Positions 26,342 to 34,661 of a stretch of 64,000 nt of DNA are shown here, piece after piece. A program made the position numbers and the translations under genes. Position 1 is the first letter of the stretch. Every line of letters starts with the position of its first letter. The notes under the pieces were generated by a model that ran no database searches, was not told where the DNA came from, and worked only from the letters and a program-made list of their open reading frames with translations. Location of the stretch: NCBI RefSeq assembly GCF_012396615.1, contig NZ_JAAXPV010000004.1, forward strand, positions 62,001 to 126,000, read 5' to 3'. This DNA is from Rothia terrae. GTDB lineage: Bacteria; Actinomycetota; Actinomycetes; Actinomycetales; Micrococcaceae.

Positions 26342-28159
26342 GTGAAGAGTATTTTCCGCATCATGAGGGCAACCCATACTCTGTGGCCCTATTACACCGG
26401 TATTATAGTCTGCTCAATTTTGATGTCGGTGACTTCACTGGCTAGCCCCTTCATTATTAAGGGTGCTACTGATGCTGTTGTAAATTCAGTCAATGGAACC
26501 GAGCAGACGCCGATGAGTGTCATTGTCTGGTTTGCGGTGGCGTATTTTGCCGCTCAGCTGTTCAACACGGTAATCACCAATGTGGGTGGTTTTCTCGGAG
26601 ACGTGATGAGCCAGAAAATGCGCACCATCCTCTCCACTCGCTATTTTGAAAAGCTGCTGGTGCTACCGCAAAGCTACTTTGACTCAGAGCTAACCGGTAC
26701 TATCATTTCGCGCCTTAATCGTTCGATCACCGAGGTGACGAACTTCGTGAAGATGTTCTCTAATACCTTCTTCACGATGATTATTACTACTATCGCGGTG
26801 ATTGGTATTAGCGGTTGGTACTACTGGCCGCTGGCGCTTTTGCTGGTCATTATTTTTCCCACCTACTTATGGTTGACCTCAAAAACCAGCGAAAAATGGC
26901 AGGTATGGGAGGCTGAGAAGAACAAGAATATCGACATCGCATCCGGCCGCTTCAACGAGGTAATCGGCCAGGTTCGAGTGGTGAAATCATTTGGACAGGA
27001 ACGACGCGAGTTGGGTTTGTTCAAAAAGCATTTCAACAAGACTATTGGTCTCACACAGGCGCAGTCATCGTTCTGGCACCGCATGGACGTTGCTCGCCGC
27101 GGTTTCTTAGATCTCGTCTTCTTTGGTCTCTATCTCATGATTTTTCTGCGCACCCTGGCCGGTGATTTCACCATCGGTGACATGGTGCTGTTGATTCAGC
27201 TCATGGGCATGGCAGTCCAGCCGATCTCTTCATTGAGCTGGGTAGTGGATACCGCTCAGCGCGCCATCGCAGGTTCCAAAGACTACTTTGAGGTCATGGA
27301 GCTTGCCCCTGATCAGCGTGCACTAGCCCTGGTTGCAAGTACTTCTGGCTCGCAAAAATCGCAGCCCCTCAAAACATTAGCTGGAGACGACCTCATCCGA
27401 TTTGAGAACGTAGCCTTTGGGTATGAAGGCGAAGCGAACGTCCTCAACGACATCAACCTGTCGGTCAAGCGTGGTGAAAAAATTGCTTTTGTGGGTGAAT
27501 CCGGTGGCGGTAAATCAACGCTCATGGCTTTGCTTGAAGGTCTTTATGATCCTCGCGACGGCAAAGTGGTTGTAGATGATGATGTCATTGAGAGCGCTGA
27601 CCTTGAAAAATTGCGTTCGCGCATCGGCATGGTGTTCCAGGACGCATCACTATTCTCCGGTACTATCGCCGAAAATATTGCCTACTCGCGTCCTGAAGCA
27701 ACCCGCGAAGAAATTATCCGTGCCGCAGAAAAGGCGAACGCGCATGCCTTTATTGAAAAATTTGCGGACGGTTACGACTCGCTGATCGGTGAGCGAGGCC
27801 TTAAGCTGTCGGGTGGTCAGAAGCAGCGCATTGCGGTTGCGCGTGCGATTCTCAAAGACGCTCCTATTCTGATCTTGGATGAGGCAACATCTGCGCTTGA
27901 TACCAAGGCTGAACGCGCGGTTCAGGCCGGATTGGATGAGTTGATGGTGGGGCGTACCTCTCTGATTATTGCGCACCGTCTCTCAACTATTTCTGCAGTC
28001 GATCGAATCGTCACGCTCAAAGACGGCAATATCGATGAGGTCGGCACTCCTGATGAGCTGGCGCGTTCGGGCGGTATTTACGCTGAGCTGCTGAGCCTGC
28101 AGGATTCAGGGAAGAAGGCTGATAAGAAGCGCCTGAAAAATTATGACATTGTGAGCTAG
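26342..28159 (+). CDS. ABC exporter, fused membrane and ATPase domains
   Basis: 605 residues, type IV half-transporter that works as a dimer. Six membrane helices in residues 15-300, then a nucleotide-binding domain with Walker A (GESGGGKST, about 386-394), Q-loop (GMVFQDASLF), signature LSGGQKQR (about 488-495), Walker B with LILDEATSALD (about 509-519) and the H-loop AHRLSTI. Start is GTG at 26342. MsbA/LmrA-like; drugs, lipids or peptides are possible substrates, not decidable from sequence. Monocistronic with a terminator. Confidence 0.92.
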   Translation: MKSIFRIMRATHTLWPYYTGIIVCSILMSVTSLASPFIIKGATDAVVNSVNGTEQTPMSVIVWFAVAYFAAQLFNTVITNVGGFLGDVMSQKMRTILSTRYFEKLLVLPQSYFDSELTGTIISRLNRSITEVTNFVKMFSNTFFTMIITTIAVIGISGWYYWPLALLLVIIFPTYLWLTSKTSEKWQVWEAEKNKNIDIASGRFNEVIGQVRVVKSFGQERRELGLFKKHFNKTIGLTQAQSSFWHRMDVARRGFLDLVFFGLYLMIFLRTLAGDFTIGDMVLLIQLMGMAVQPISSLSWVVDTAQRAIAGSKDYFEVMELAPDQRALALVASTSGSQKSQPLKTLAGDDLIRFENVAFGYEGEANVLNDINLSVKRGEKIAFVGESGGGKSTLMALLEGLYDPRDGKVVVDDDVIESADLEKLRSRIGMVFQDASLFSGTIAENIAYSRPEATREEIIRAAEKANAHAFIEKFADGYDSLIGERGLKLSGGQKQRIAVARAILKDAPILILDEATSALDTKAERAVQAGLDELMVGRTSLIIAHRLSTISAVDRIVTLKDGNIDEVGTPDELARSGGIYAELLSLQDSGKKADKKRLKNYDIVS

Positions 28160-28166
28160 TTGAAAT

Positions 28167-28197
28167 TGCCCCGTTGTGAAAATAGCGGGGCATTTTT
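28167..28197 (+). terminator. ABC exporter terminator
   Basis: TGCCCCG (28167-28173) / CGGGGCA (28186-28192), TTTTT tail. Confidence 0.85.
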
Positions 28198-28287
28198 GAT
28201 AAGGACTCTGTGTTTTCAGGTGGTTCTCAGCTTGTTCTTTTACGCTAGTAATTGCAGTTACTGTAGATACTTCATGGAAGGGGATAC

Positions 28288-29298
28288 ATGAAAACTAAAA
28301 TTCTAGCTACAGCTTTAGTCGCTACAGGCGCTGGATTTGCTCGCAAGCGTCATTTTGAAAAAGTGGATGCAGTAGCACCCTCATTACGCCACCCTCTGCT
28401 CTATATGCCTGTCAGCGGCCTCACGAAAATATCGTCCTTGCTTCCTGCCCCGCAACGCAACTGGATGCCCGTTGCACCAGCTGCAGCAGGCGTCCGAGTA
28501 CAGGAGGTAACACCCGACTATCTGGAACACACTGCGCCCACCGGCTTCCTCAATATTCCCGAACACATTACCGGTGACGGCGCAGTGTTGTGGATTCACG
28601 GTGGCGGACATGTGATTGCTACGGCTGGCGCTAATCAGGCCTACCCCTCAAAGCTCGCACAAGAACTAGGTGTTCCCGTCTTCAGCCCCGAGTATCGCAA
28701 TGCCGGTGAAGCCCCGTTTCCCGCTGACCTAGAGGATGTTTATACTGCTCTGCACTGGTTTCAGGAAAATGCTGAACATTACGGCATTAATCCCGCCAAA
28801 ATTGCAGTCTCTGGTTCAAGTGCCGGTGGCGGGTTAGCCGCTGCAGTCGTCAACAAAGCATTTGACGAAGGTCATCCGGTGAACTTCCAAGCACTGATTT
28901 ACCCCATGCTCGATGACCGCGCTGTGCTTCGTAAAGACGATGAAAGACGCGGGAACTTTGTATGGACGCGCACCGACAACGAGTACGCATGGCGAACCTA
29001 CCTCAACCGCGAGCCCGGTGGCCCCGGAATTCACGAATATGCGGCACCGGCACGACGTGAGAATCTAGCCGGACTGCCTGCAACATGGATTGGGGTAGGG
29101 GAATTAGACCTGTTCTATGAAGAGGATCTTGCCTACGCTCAGCGACTGAAAGAAGCTGGCGTAAACGTTCAAACCCACGTTGAACCGGGCATGTACCACG
29201 GGGCCGATGTTCTTGTGCCGCGCGCTACTAGCACTCAAAGCTTCAACGCAAGTCTGCTCAAAGCACTCCGTGATTTTTTCGTGGAGCCATCTGAATAA
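28288..29298 (+). CDS. Alpha/beta hydrolase, hormone-sensitive-lipase type
   Basis: 336 residues. Esterase of the HSL group: oxyanion-hole motif WIHGGGH (about residues 110-116), nucleophile elbow VSGSSAGGG (Ser about 178), acid in GELDLFYEED (about 273-282) and catalytic His in GMYHGAD (about 303-309). No clear signal peptide, although the first residues (MKTKILATALVATGAGFA) are hydrophobic and could form an anchor. Natural ester substrate unknown. ATG preceded by GGAAGGGG. Confidence 0.88.
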   Translation: MKTKILATALVATGAGFARKRHFEKVDAVAPSLRHPLLYMPVSGLTKISSLLPAPQRNWMPVAPAAAGVRVQEVTPDYLEHTAPTGFLNIPEHITGDGAVLWIHGGGHVIATAGANQAYPSKLAQELGVPVFSPEYRNAGEAPFPADLEDVYTALHWFQENAEHYGINPAKIAVSGSSAGGGLAAAVVNKAFDEGHPVNFQALIYPMLDDRAVLRKDDERRGNFVWTRTDNEYAWRTYLNREPGGPGIHEYAAPARRENLAGLPATWIGVGELDLFYEEDLAYAQRLKEAGVNVQTHVEPGMYHGADVLVPRATSTQSFNASLLKALRDFFVEPSE

Positions 29299-29333
29299 AA
29301 ACCGTTGAGCGCGTCGCGTGAGATACTAGAGTC

Positions 29334-30650
29334 ATGAAATTTGGCGCAACAACACCTGACTTTGGCTCACGCGATGCCCTTACCCCGGAACTCAGTAAGT
29401 TCGTGGGAGAAGGGCGCACCGTTACGATTCTTGGTTCAACCGGTTCTATTGGCACCCAAGCAATGGATGTCATTCGACACGTCGCTCATCTTTCCGGTGC
29501 CACCGTTGATAGCGCGGATGCGCCTTTGAAAGTTGTGGCGCTTGCCGCTGGCACATCGTCGCTACAGCTACTAGCTGAGCAGGCAGTTGAAACCCGTGTG
29601 AAGCTGGTCGCTACCTCAGGCGACGCTGAAGCGGCCCGCACACTCAGCGAACTCATCGCAGGGCTAGCAAGCGCAGCCAATATCGCCTATCAGCCGCACA
29701 TCGTTCACGGTCAGGACGCGGCAACTGAAGCCGCGAGATTCGGCGCCGACGTGGTTCTCAACGGAATTACCGGTTCAATCGGTCTCGCGCCCACCCTGGC
29801 TGCTCTAGAGTCTGGTCAGCAGGTTGCTCTGGCTAACAAAGAGTCCCTCATCGCCGGTGGACGCTTGGTGAGAGCAGCCGTTGACTCGTCGCCGCTAGAG
29901 CAAGCGCTCATTCCCGTGGATTCTGAGCACTCCGCGCTTGCACAGGCACTGGCATCCGGTACTGACCGTGAGGTTGATCGTCTGATTCTTACGGCCTCGG
30001 GTGGCCCTTTCCGCGGCATGAGTTACGAGCAACTACGCGATGTAACACCGAAGCAAGCGCTAGCCCACCCCACGTGGGATATGGGATTGGTAGTTACCAC
30101 TAACTCGGCGTCCATGGTGAATAAGGCTCTTGAAGTTCTTGAAGCCCACCACCTGTTTGGCGTTGATCTTGCCCGCATCGACGTGACGGTGCACCGTCAA
30201 TCCATTGTCCATTCCATGGTGCAGTTTGTGGATGGCTCAACCATCGCTCAAGCATCACCGCCCACCATGCTTCTACCCATCGCCCTAGGACTGACTTGGC
30301 CGCACCGCGTCCCCGGTGTAGCTTCATCCTGCGATTGGTCAACTGCATCTGAGTGGACCTTTGAACCGCTTGATAACAAAGCTTTCCCCGCAGTAGGCAT
30401 GATTAAGGACGCTGGTAAACGTGCCGGTACCTTTCCCGCCGTTTTCAACGCTGCCAACGAAGAAGCCGTGGCGGCTTTCCACGCTGGCACCATCCGCTTT
30501 ACCGACATCATCGACACCGTAGGCAAAGTGCTTGACGAACACGAAAACTCAGACGCTAAAACTGAGGACGCAGACCTCACATTGGATGCGGTGTTGCATG
30601 CTGAACAGTGGGCACGAGCTCGCGCCAATGAAATGCTGGGACTCTCTTAG
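29334..30650 (+). CDS. dxr: 1-deoxy-D-xylulose 5-phosphate reductoisomerase
   Basis: 438 residues. Converts DXP to MEP with NADPH in the non-mevalonate isoprenoid pathway; ispG in this window acts later in the same route. NADPH fold TILGSTGSIGTQAMDVIRH (about 31-49), LANKESLIAGG (about 163-173), substrate/metal site PVDSEHSALAQAL (about 191-203), SGGPFRG, and AHPTWDMG. Complete C-terminal helices. In many actinobacteria rip1 follows directly; here the pfl cluster and a repeat element lie between. Confidence 0.97.
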   Translation: MKFGATTPDFGSRDALTPELSKFVGEGRTVTILGSTGSIGTQAMDVIRHVAHLSGATVDSADAPLKVVALAAGTSSLQLLAEQAVETRVKLVATSGDAEAARTLSELIAGLASAANIAYQPHIVHGQDAATEAARFGADVVLNGITGSIGLAPTLAALESGQQVALANKESLIAGGRLVRAAVDSSPLEQALIPVDSEHSALAQALASGTDREVDRLILTASGGPFRGMSYEQLRDVTPKQALAHPTWDMGLVVTTNSASMVNKALEVLEAHHLFGVDLARIDVTVHRQSIVHSMVQFVDGSTIAQASPPTMLLPIALGLTWPHRVPGVASSCDWSTASEWTFEPLDNKAFPAVGMIKDAGKRAGTFPAVFNAANEEAVAAFHAGTIRFTDIIDTVGKVLDEHENSDAKTEDADLTLDAVLHAEQWARARANEMLGLS

Positions 30651-30684
30651 ACATTCGCCCAGGAAATTTTAGAGCTTTTGCAAT

Positions 30685-30789
30685 CACATAGGATGCGGGA
30701 TGCCAGCAGTCCCTCTCGCGGATTCGCGTTGGGCGCTCTCCGCGATTCACATTAGCCGCGAGCCAGCTGGCATCCCCGCATACCATGTG
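30685..30789. repeat. Intergenic hairpin element, copy A (long loop)
   Basis: Inverted arms of 23-24 bp at 30685-30707 and 30766-30789 (GATGCGGGATGCCAGC with GCTGGCATCCCCGCAT at the core). The 58-base loop (30708-30765) begins AGTCCCTCTCGCGGAT and ends GAGCCA, with an internal stem CTCGCGG/CCGCGAG. The loop aligns nearly end to end with that of copy B at 56943-57051 (other strand), while the arms do not. See findings. Confidence 0.8.
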
Positions 30790-30813
30790 AACTGGCCGCC
30801 AGCTGAATGAGTA

Positions 30814-30856
30814 ATGCCCCGGCTACTTTTCTCACGTAGCCGGGGCATAATTTTTT
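30814..30856. terminator. Bidirectional terminator between dxr and pflA
   Basis: Perfect 13-bp stem ATGCCCCGGCTAC / GTAGCCGGGGCAT, T-run on the plus side (TTTTTT). Serves dxr and, with A-rich 5' flank, possibly pflA on the minus strand. Confidence 0.88.
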
Positions 30857-30869
30857 ACAGAGAGACGCT

Positions 30870-31736
30870 TTAGTAAACCTCTAGACCGCGTGCGCGGAAC
30901 TGGTCGCGGATGCGTTCAGTTTCTTCTTTCGAGGGCGGCTGGACGTCCTTGAGCTCGTAGTTGATACCCAGGGACTCCCATTTATCGGTGCCCATTTGGT
31001 GAAAAGGAAGAACCTCAACGCGCTTGACCGCATTGGGCCAGCGGCACACAATATCGGCTACTTTCTCAACATTCTCATAAGAATCCGTGTAGCCGGGCAC
31101 AGCTACAAAACGAATCCACACGTCCTTACCCAACGCATTGAGACGGTCACCAAAGTCGATGGTGGGCTGTAACTCGCGTCCTGTGACCTTCTTATAGGTG
31201 TCCTCATCGCCGGACTTCACATCGAGAAGCACCAGATCAACGTAGTCCAAGAACTCGTCGGTGACGGTGCGTCCAAGATACCCCGAAGTATCGATGCAAG
31301 TGTGAATACCCAACGATTTTGCACTAATCAGAAGGTTCTCAGCGAAGGCACGTTGCATAAGAACTTCGCCGCCAGAGATAGTGATTCCGCCGCCGGTTGA
31401 TTTGAAGACCTTACGATAACGCTTGACCTTTTTGAGCAGCTCATCGATCATAATCGGTTTGCCGTCTCGCATCTGAAAAGTATCGGGGTTATGGCAGTAG
31501 ACGCAACGCAACGGGCATCCGTTCATGAACACTGTCATGCGGGTGCCCGGCCCGTCCACAGCGGTTACAAGCTCCCAAGAATGGATGGAGCCGAGCTTAC
31601 CTTCGCGCATCAACTGTAGCTGTGATGAGCGCTCAAGATCGGTCATCTCACCCAAACCCCAGGTGCCAGCCCCGGATTGGCGAGACTCCGGGGGAGCAAA
31701 ATCTTGTTCCCCCGGAGCCTGAACATCAATAGACAT
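30870..31736 (-). CDS. pflA: Pyruvate formate-lyase activating enzyme (radical SAM)
   Basis: 288 residues. Uses a [4Fe-4S] cluster and S-adenosylmethionine to form the glycyl radical on PFL. Radical-SAM motif C-x3-C-x2-C at Cys74, Cys78, Cys81 (CPLRCVYC). Other blocks: TAVDGPGTRMTVFMNGC, GGGITISGGEVLMQ (SAM-binding GGE, about 116-129), DTSGYLGR, LLDVKSGDEDTYKKVTG, RFVAVPGYTD. About 40 extra N-terminal residues compared with E. coli PflA. 9 bp after the separate glycyl-radical gene, so the last of pflB-grcA-pflA. Confidence 0.96.
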   Translation of the reverse strand: MSIDVQAPGEQDFAPPESRQSGAGTWGLGEMTDLERSSQLQLMREGKLGSIHSWELVTAVDGPGTRMTVFMNGCPLRCVYCHNPDTFQMRDGKPIMIDELLKKVKRYRKVFKSTGGGITISGGEVLMQRAFAENLLISAKSLGIHTCIDTSGYLGRTVTDEFLDYVDLVLLDVKSGDEDTYKKVTGRELQPTIDFGDRLNALGKDVWIRFVAVPGYTDSYENVEKVADIVCRWPNAVKRVEVLPFHQMGTDKWESLGINYELKDVQPPSKEETERIRDQFRARGLEVY

Positions 31737-31744
31737 AGATGAAA

Positions 31745-31999
31745 TTAAGCGCCCTGGTGGAAGGTGCGTGAGAGAACGTCCATCTGCTGCTCGCGGGTAA
31801 GGCGAACAAAGTTGACGGCGTAACCTGAAACGCGAACGGTGAGGTTCGGGTAGTTCTCAGGGTTCTCCATAGCGTCAAGCAAGGTGTCCTTGTTCAACAC
31901 ATTGATGTTTGCGTGGTACAGGCCCTTGCTGTCTGCGGGCTTTGCCTCGCGGTTTGCCTTCATTGATGCAAGGCGCTCTTCGTAAGTCTTTACTGCCAT
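31745..31999 (-). CDS. grcA: Stand-alone glycyl-radical domain of pyruvate formate-lyase
   Basis: 84 residues. From about residue 27 on ([20 protein letters not shown]) it is the C-terminal domain of PFL: the radical loop RVSGYA with Gly59, then [18 protein letters not shown]. Residues 1-26 are a charged helix with no equivalent there. E. coli GrcA/YfiD has the same domain and replaces the oxygen-damaged end of an otherwise complete PFL; here the neighbouring PflB lacks the domain completely, so this protein must be an essential subunit. SD AAGAAGG before the ATG; 49 bp after pflB and in another frame, so not a simple broken stop. Gene symbol by similarity. Confidence 0.92.
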   Translation of the reverse strand: MAVKTYEERLASMKANREAKPADSKGLYHANINVLNKDTLLDAMENPENYPNLTVRVSGYAVNFVRLTREQQMDVLSRTFHQGA

Positions 32000-32048
32000 G
32001 ATATGACCTTCTTTCTAAATGAATATTTTGTGTAAGAACTACTAGAAA

Positions 32049-34163
32049 CTAGTCTTCTTCCGGAACGAATCCGGCGTCCAAGATGCCAACGAGGTTCTTG
32101 ACCTGTTCGTCCTTGGTGCGGCCCAACGCGGTCGGGGTGATCGTGTTGGTCAGCGAGATACCGTCGAGAGCGTCGTCGTAGTCGAGCTTGCCAACGGAGA
32201 GCATTGACGCCACCATGCCGTGGGTGTCTTTGCCGTTCTCGGGGTTTGCACCGGGGGAGAACGGGGTGCCTGCGCGGTGACCTGATGGGAAGTTACCGGT
32301 TGCCTTACCGTAGACAACGTTTGAGGTAATGGTCAGAACCGACTGGGTGGGGATTGCGTCGCGGTAGAGCGGGATTGCCTTGATCTTGCTCATGACGGTG
32401 TGGACGATGGTTGCAGCGATATCGTCTGCGCGGTCGTCGTCGTTGCCGTAGGCGGGGAAGTCGCCTTCGGTCTTGTAGTCAACAATCAGACCGGTCTCGT
32501 CGCGAATGGGGGTTACCTTCGCGTACTTGATAGCTGATAGTGAGTCAGCGACGATTGACAGACCAGCGATGCCACAACCCATTGCACGGATGATGTCTGA
32601 GTCGTGCAGAGCCATCTCGATGGATTCGTAGGCGTACTTGTCGTGGCTGTAGTGAATGATATTCAAAGCCTCAACGTAGGTGCCGATAACCCAGTCAAGC
32701 ATGTGCTCATACTTGTTCCAGACTTCATCGAAGTCAAGGGGACCGTCGCCCGTGATGGGCTCGTAACCCTCAACAACCTGCTTGCCGCTCATCTCATCGC
32801 GTCCACCGTTCATGGCGTACAGCAAAGCCTTAGCAGCGTTGACGCGAGCGCCGAAGAACTGCATCTGCTTGCCGACCTTCATGGGCGATACGCAGCAGGC
32901 GATTGCGGCGTCGTCGCCCCAGTGTTGGCGAATCTGCGGGTCTGACTCGTACTGAATCGACGAGGTTTCGATAGAAATTGCCGAGCAGAATTCCTTGTAG
33001 CCATCGGGCAGGTTCTCGTCCCAGAAGATGGTGATGTTGGGCTCAGGCGCGGGGCCGAGGTTGCGAAGAGTCTGCAGTAGACGGAATGAAGTCTTGGTGA
33101 CTAGGGTGCGACCGTCGTCTGAGAAGCCACCGTCTGACCAGGTTGCCCAGTAGGGGTCACCTGAGAAGATTTGATCGTAATCGATGGTGCGCAGGAAGCG
33201 GGTGATACGCAACTTGATGACGAGTGCGTCGATCATTTCCTGTGCGTCGGACTCGGTGATGGTGCCTTCTGCAAGGTCACGCTCAAAGTAGGCATCCAAG
33301 AAACCTGAGAGGCGACCAATGGACATTGCAGCGCCGTCCTGAGACTTAACTGATGCCAGGTAACCGAAGTAGGTCCACTGAACAGCTTCTTGTGCATTCT
33401 TAGCGGGGCCTGAGATATCAAAGCCGTACTTTGATGCCATGTTCTTCAGGCGCTTGAGGGCCTTGATTTGCTCTGAGTGTTCTTCGCGGTAGCGTGCCCA
33501 GTGTTCTGAGAAGCCCTTGTCGGCCACTGAATCCTTAGCGCGTTCCTTGTCGGCGATGAGGGCATCTACACCGTAGAGAGCTACACGACGGTAGTCACCG
33601 ATGATGCGACCGCGACCGTAAGCATCGGGCAGGCCGGTGATGATGTGTGAAGAACGTGCCGCGCGGATGCGGGGAGTGTAGATATCGAAGACTGCCTCGT
33701 TGTGAGTCTTGCGGTACTCGGTGAAGATTTTCTTAACGTTTTCGTTAGGTTCTTTGCCGGCCTCGCGGATTGCGGTTTCGACCATGCGCCAGCCACCGTA
33801 GGGCATCATAGCGCGCTTGAGGGGAACATCGGTCTGCAAACCAACGATAACGTCGTCGTCCTCTGAAATGTAGCCAGCACCGAAAGCATCAATCTCTGCG
33901 GGGGTTTCGGTATCTACATCGTAAACACGCTGCTTGCGTTCTACGGAGAGGAACTTCTTCTCGAGAGTGTCCCACACACGCAGGGTCTTTTCGGTAGGAC
34001 CTGCGAGGAAGGAAGCGTCGCCTTCGAAGGGGGTGTAGTTCTTGAGAATGAAGTCGCGTACCTCAACGCCGCGCTTCCATTCGCCGTCTGCGAAGTTACG
34101 CCACGCGTCAGCAAACTCGGGACGAATCAACAGGTCTTCGTCGATGTGAGCTTGTGCAGTCAT
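32049..34163 (-). CDS. pflB: Formate C-acetyltransferase lacking the glycyl-radical domain
   Basis: 704 residues with ATG at 34163 (GGAG 11 nt upstream). Converts pyruvate and CoA to acetyl-CoA and formate under low oxygen. The catalytic barrel is intact: YEGDASFLAGPTE-like start, SSIQYESDPQIRQHWGDD, and the active-site Cys-Cys pair in IACCVSPM near residues 422-423. The protein ends at NLVGILDAGFVPEED, exactly before the GQHLNVNV...RVSGYA segment that complete PFLs carry (760 residues in E. coli). That segment is the next gene. Not a frameshift: the downstream gene has its own ribosome site and N-terminal extension. Confidence 0.95.
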   Translation of the reverse strand: MTAQAHIDEDLLIRPEFADAWRNFADGEWKRGVEVRDFILKNYTPFEGDASFLAGPTEKTLRVWDTLEKKFLSVERKQRVYDVDTETPAEIDAFGAGYISEDDDVIVGLQTDVPLKRAMMPYGGWRMVETAIREAGKEPNENVKKIFTEYRKTHNEAVFDIYTPRIRAARSSHIITGLPDAYGRGRIIGDYRRVALYGVDALIADKERAKDSVADKGFSEHWARYREEHSEQIKALKRLKNMASKYGFDISGPAKNAQEAVQWTYFGYLASVKSQDGAAMSIGRLSGFLDAYFERDLAEGTITESDAQEMIDALVIKLRITRFLRTIDYDQIFSGDPYWATWSDGGFSDDGRTLVTKTSFRLLQTLRNLGPAPEPNITIFWDENLPDGYKEFCSAISIETSSIQYESDPQIRQHWGDDAAIACCVSPMKVGKQMQFFGARVNAAKALLYAMNGGRDEMSGKQVVEGYEPITGDGPLDFDEVWNKYEHMLDWVIGTYVEALNIIHYSHDKYAYESIEMALHDSDIIRAMGCGIAGLSIVADSLSAIKYAKVTPIRDETGLIVDYKTEGDFPAYGNDDDRADDIAATIVHTVMSKIKAIPLYRDAIPTQSVLTITSNVVYGKATGNFPSGHRAGTPFSPGANPENGKDTHGMVASMLSVGKLDYDDALDGISLTNTITPTALGRTKDEQVKNLVGILDAGFVPEED

Positions 34164-34661
34164 TGTGCTGATTGCTCCTTTTTCTTCTGTCCGTTGTGCG
34201 GGCATGTGTAGAGGAATATCTTGCTTAAAACACTAGGGGTTCTGAAGGTAAAAATAAAGGCGGAAAGAAATCTTGACAGCCTGTTGTTTTGTTGCTTGAT
34301 TTTTAAAAATATGGCTCTGACTAGTTGTTTTGTAATTTTTTGAGAAGGGTCGCGGTGGAACGTTGAGGGTGCGTACGGAAAAAATATCAAATATGAAGTA
34401 AAGGTTATTTCTACACAAAAAATTGGGTGAAACTGACCTAAACTTTGAGGTGAACATGACCTAAAGTACCTGTGGAATATAGGTCACAGCAGTCTGTAAC
34501 CCGGCTCATAACATTCGCGTATATCAAGCTTTCGCCCCGATGCTATAAAGCTAGTTTTCAGCTGCTCATCTTAGGATGAAAGCTCTGACTCTAGTTCCAC
34601 AGACGCTATGTACTAGAGTATGGCTAGTTAGAAGCGTGAAAACTGAGACCGTAGGGGCGCA
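34164..34661. other. 498-bp divergent control region between pflB and rip1
   Basis: No gene. AT-rich on the pflB side, with several A/T tracts (34290-34350) and no clear -35/-10 pair for pflB. At 34434-34486 sits the triple TGACCTA array. Nearer rip1 there is TATAAA at 34544-34549 and TAGAGT around 34614, both possible -10 elements. The rip1 start codon ATG at 34662 follows GTAGGGGCGCA. Confidence 0.55.
34434..34486. promoter_or_regulatory. Three TGACCTA motifs at exact 23-bp spacing
   Basis: TGACCTA at 34434-34440 and 34457-34463, and its inverse TAGGTCA at 34480-34486; all start points differ by 23 bp. The first two extend to TGACCTAAA. About 270-320 bp upstream of pflB and 180-230 bp upstream of rip1. 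Looks like a multi-site operator; regulator unknown. Confidence 0.55.

Noticed and set aside
31999-32049. Read-through or frameshift joining pflB and the glycyl-radical gene
   Set aside because: The small gene is in another frame, has its own ribosome-binding site and a 26-residue N-terminal extension, and the 49-bp gap has no homology to PFL.
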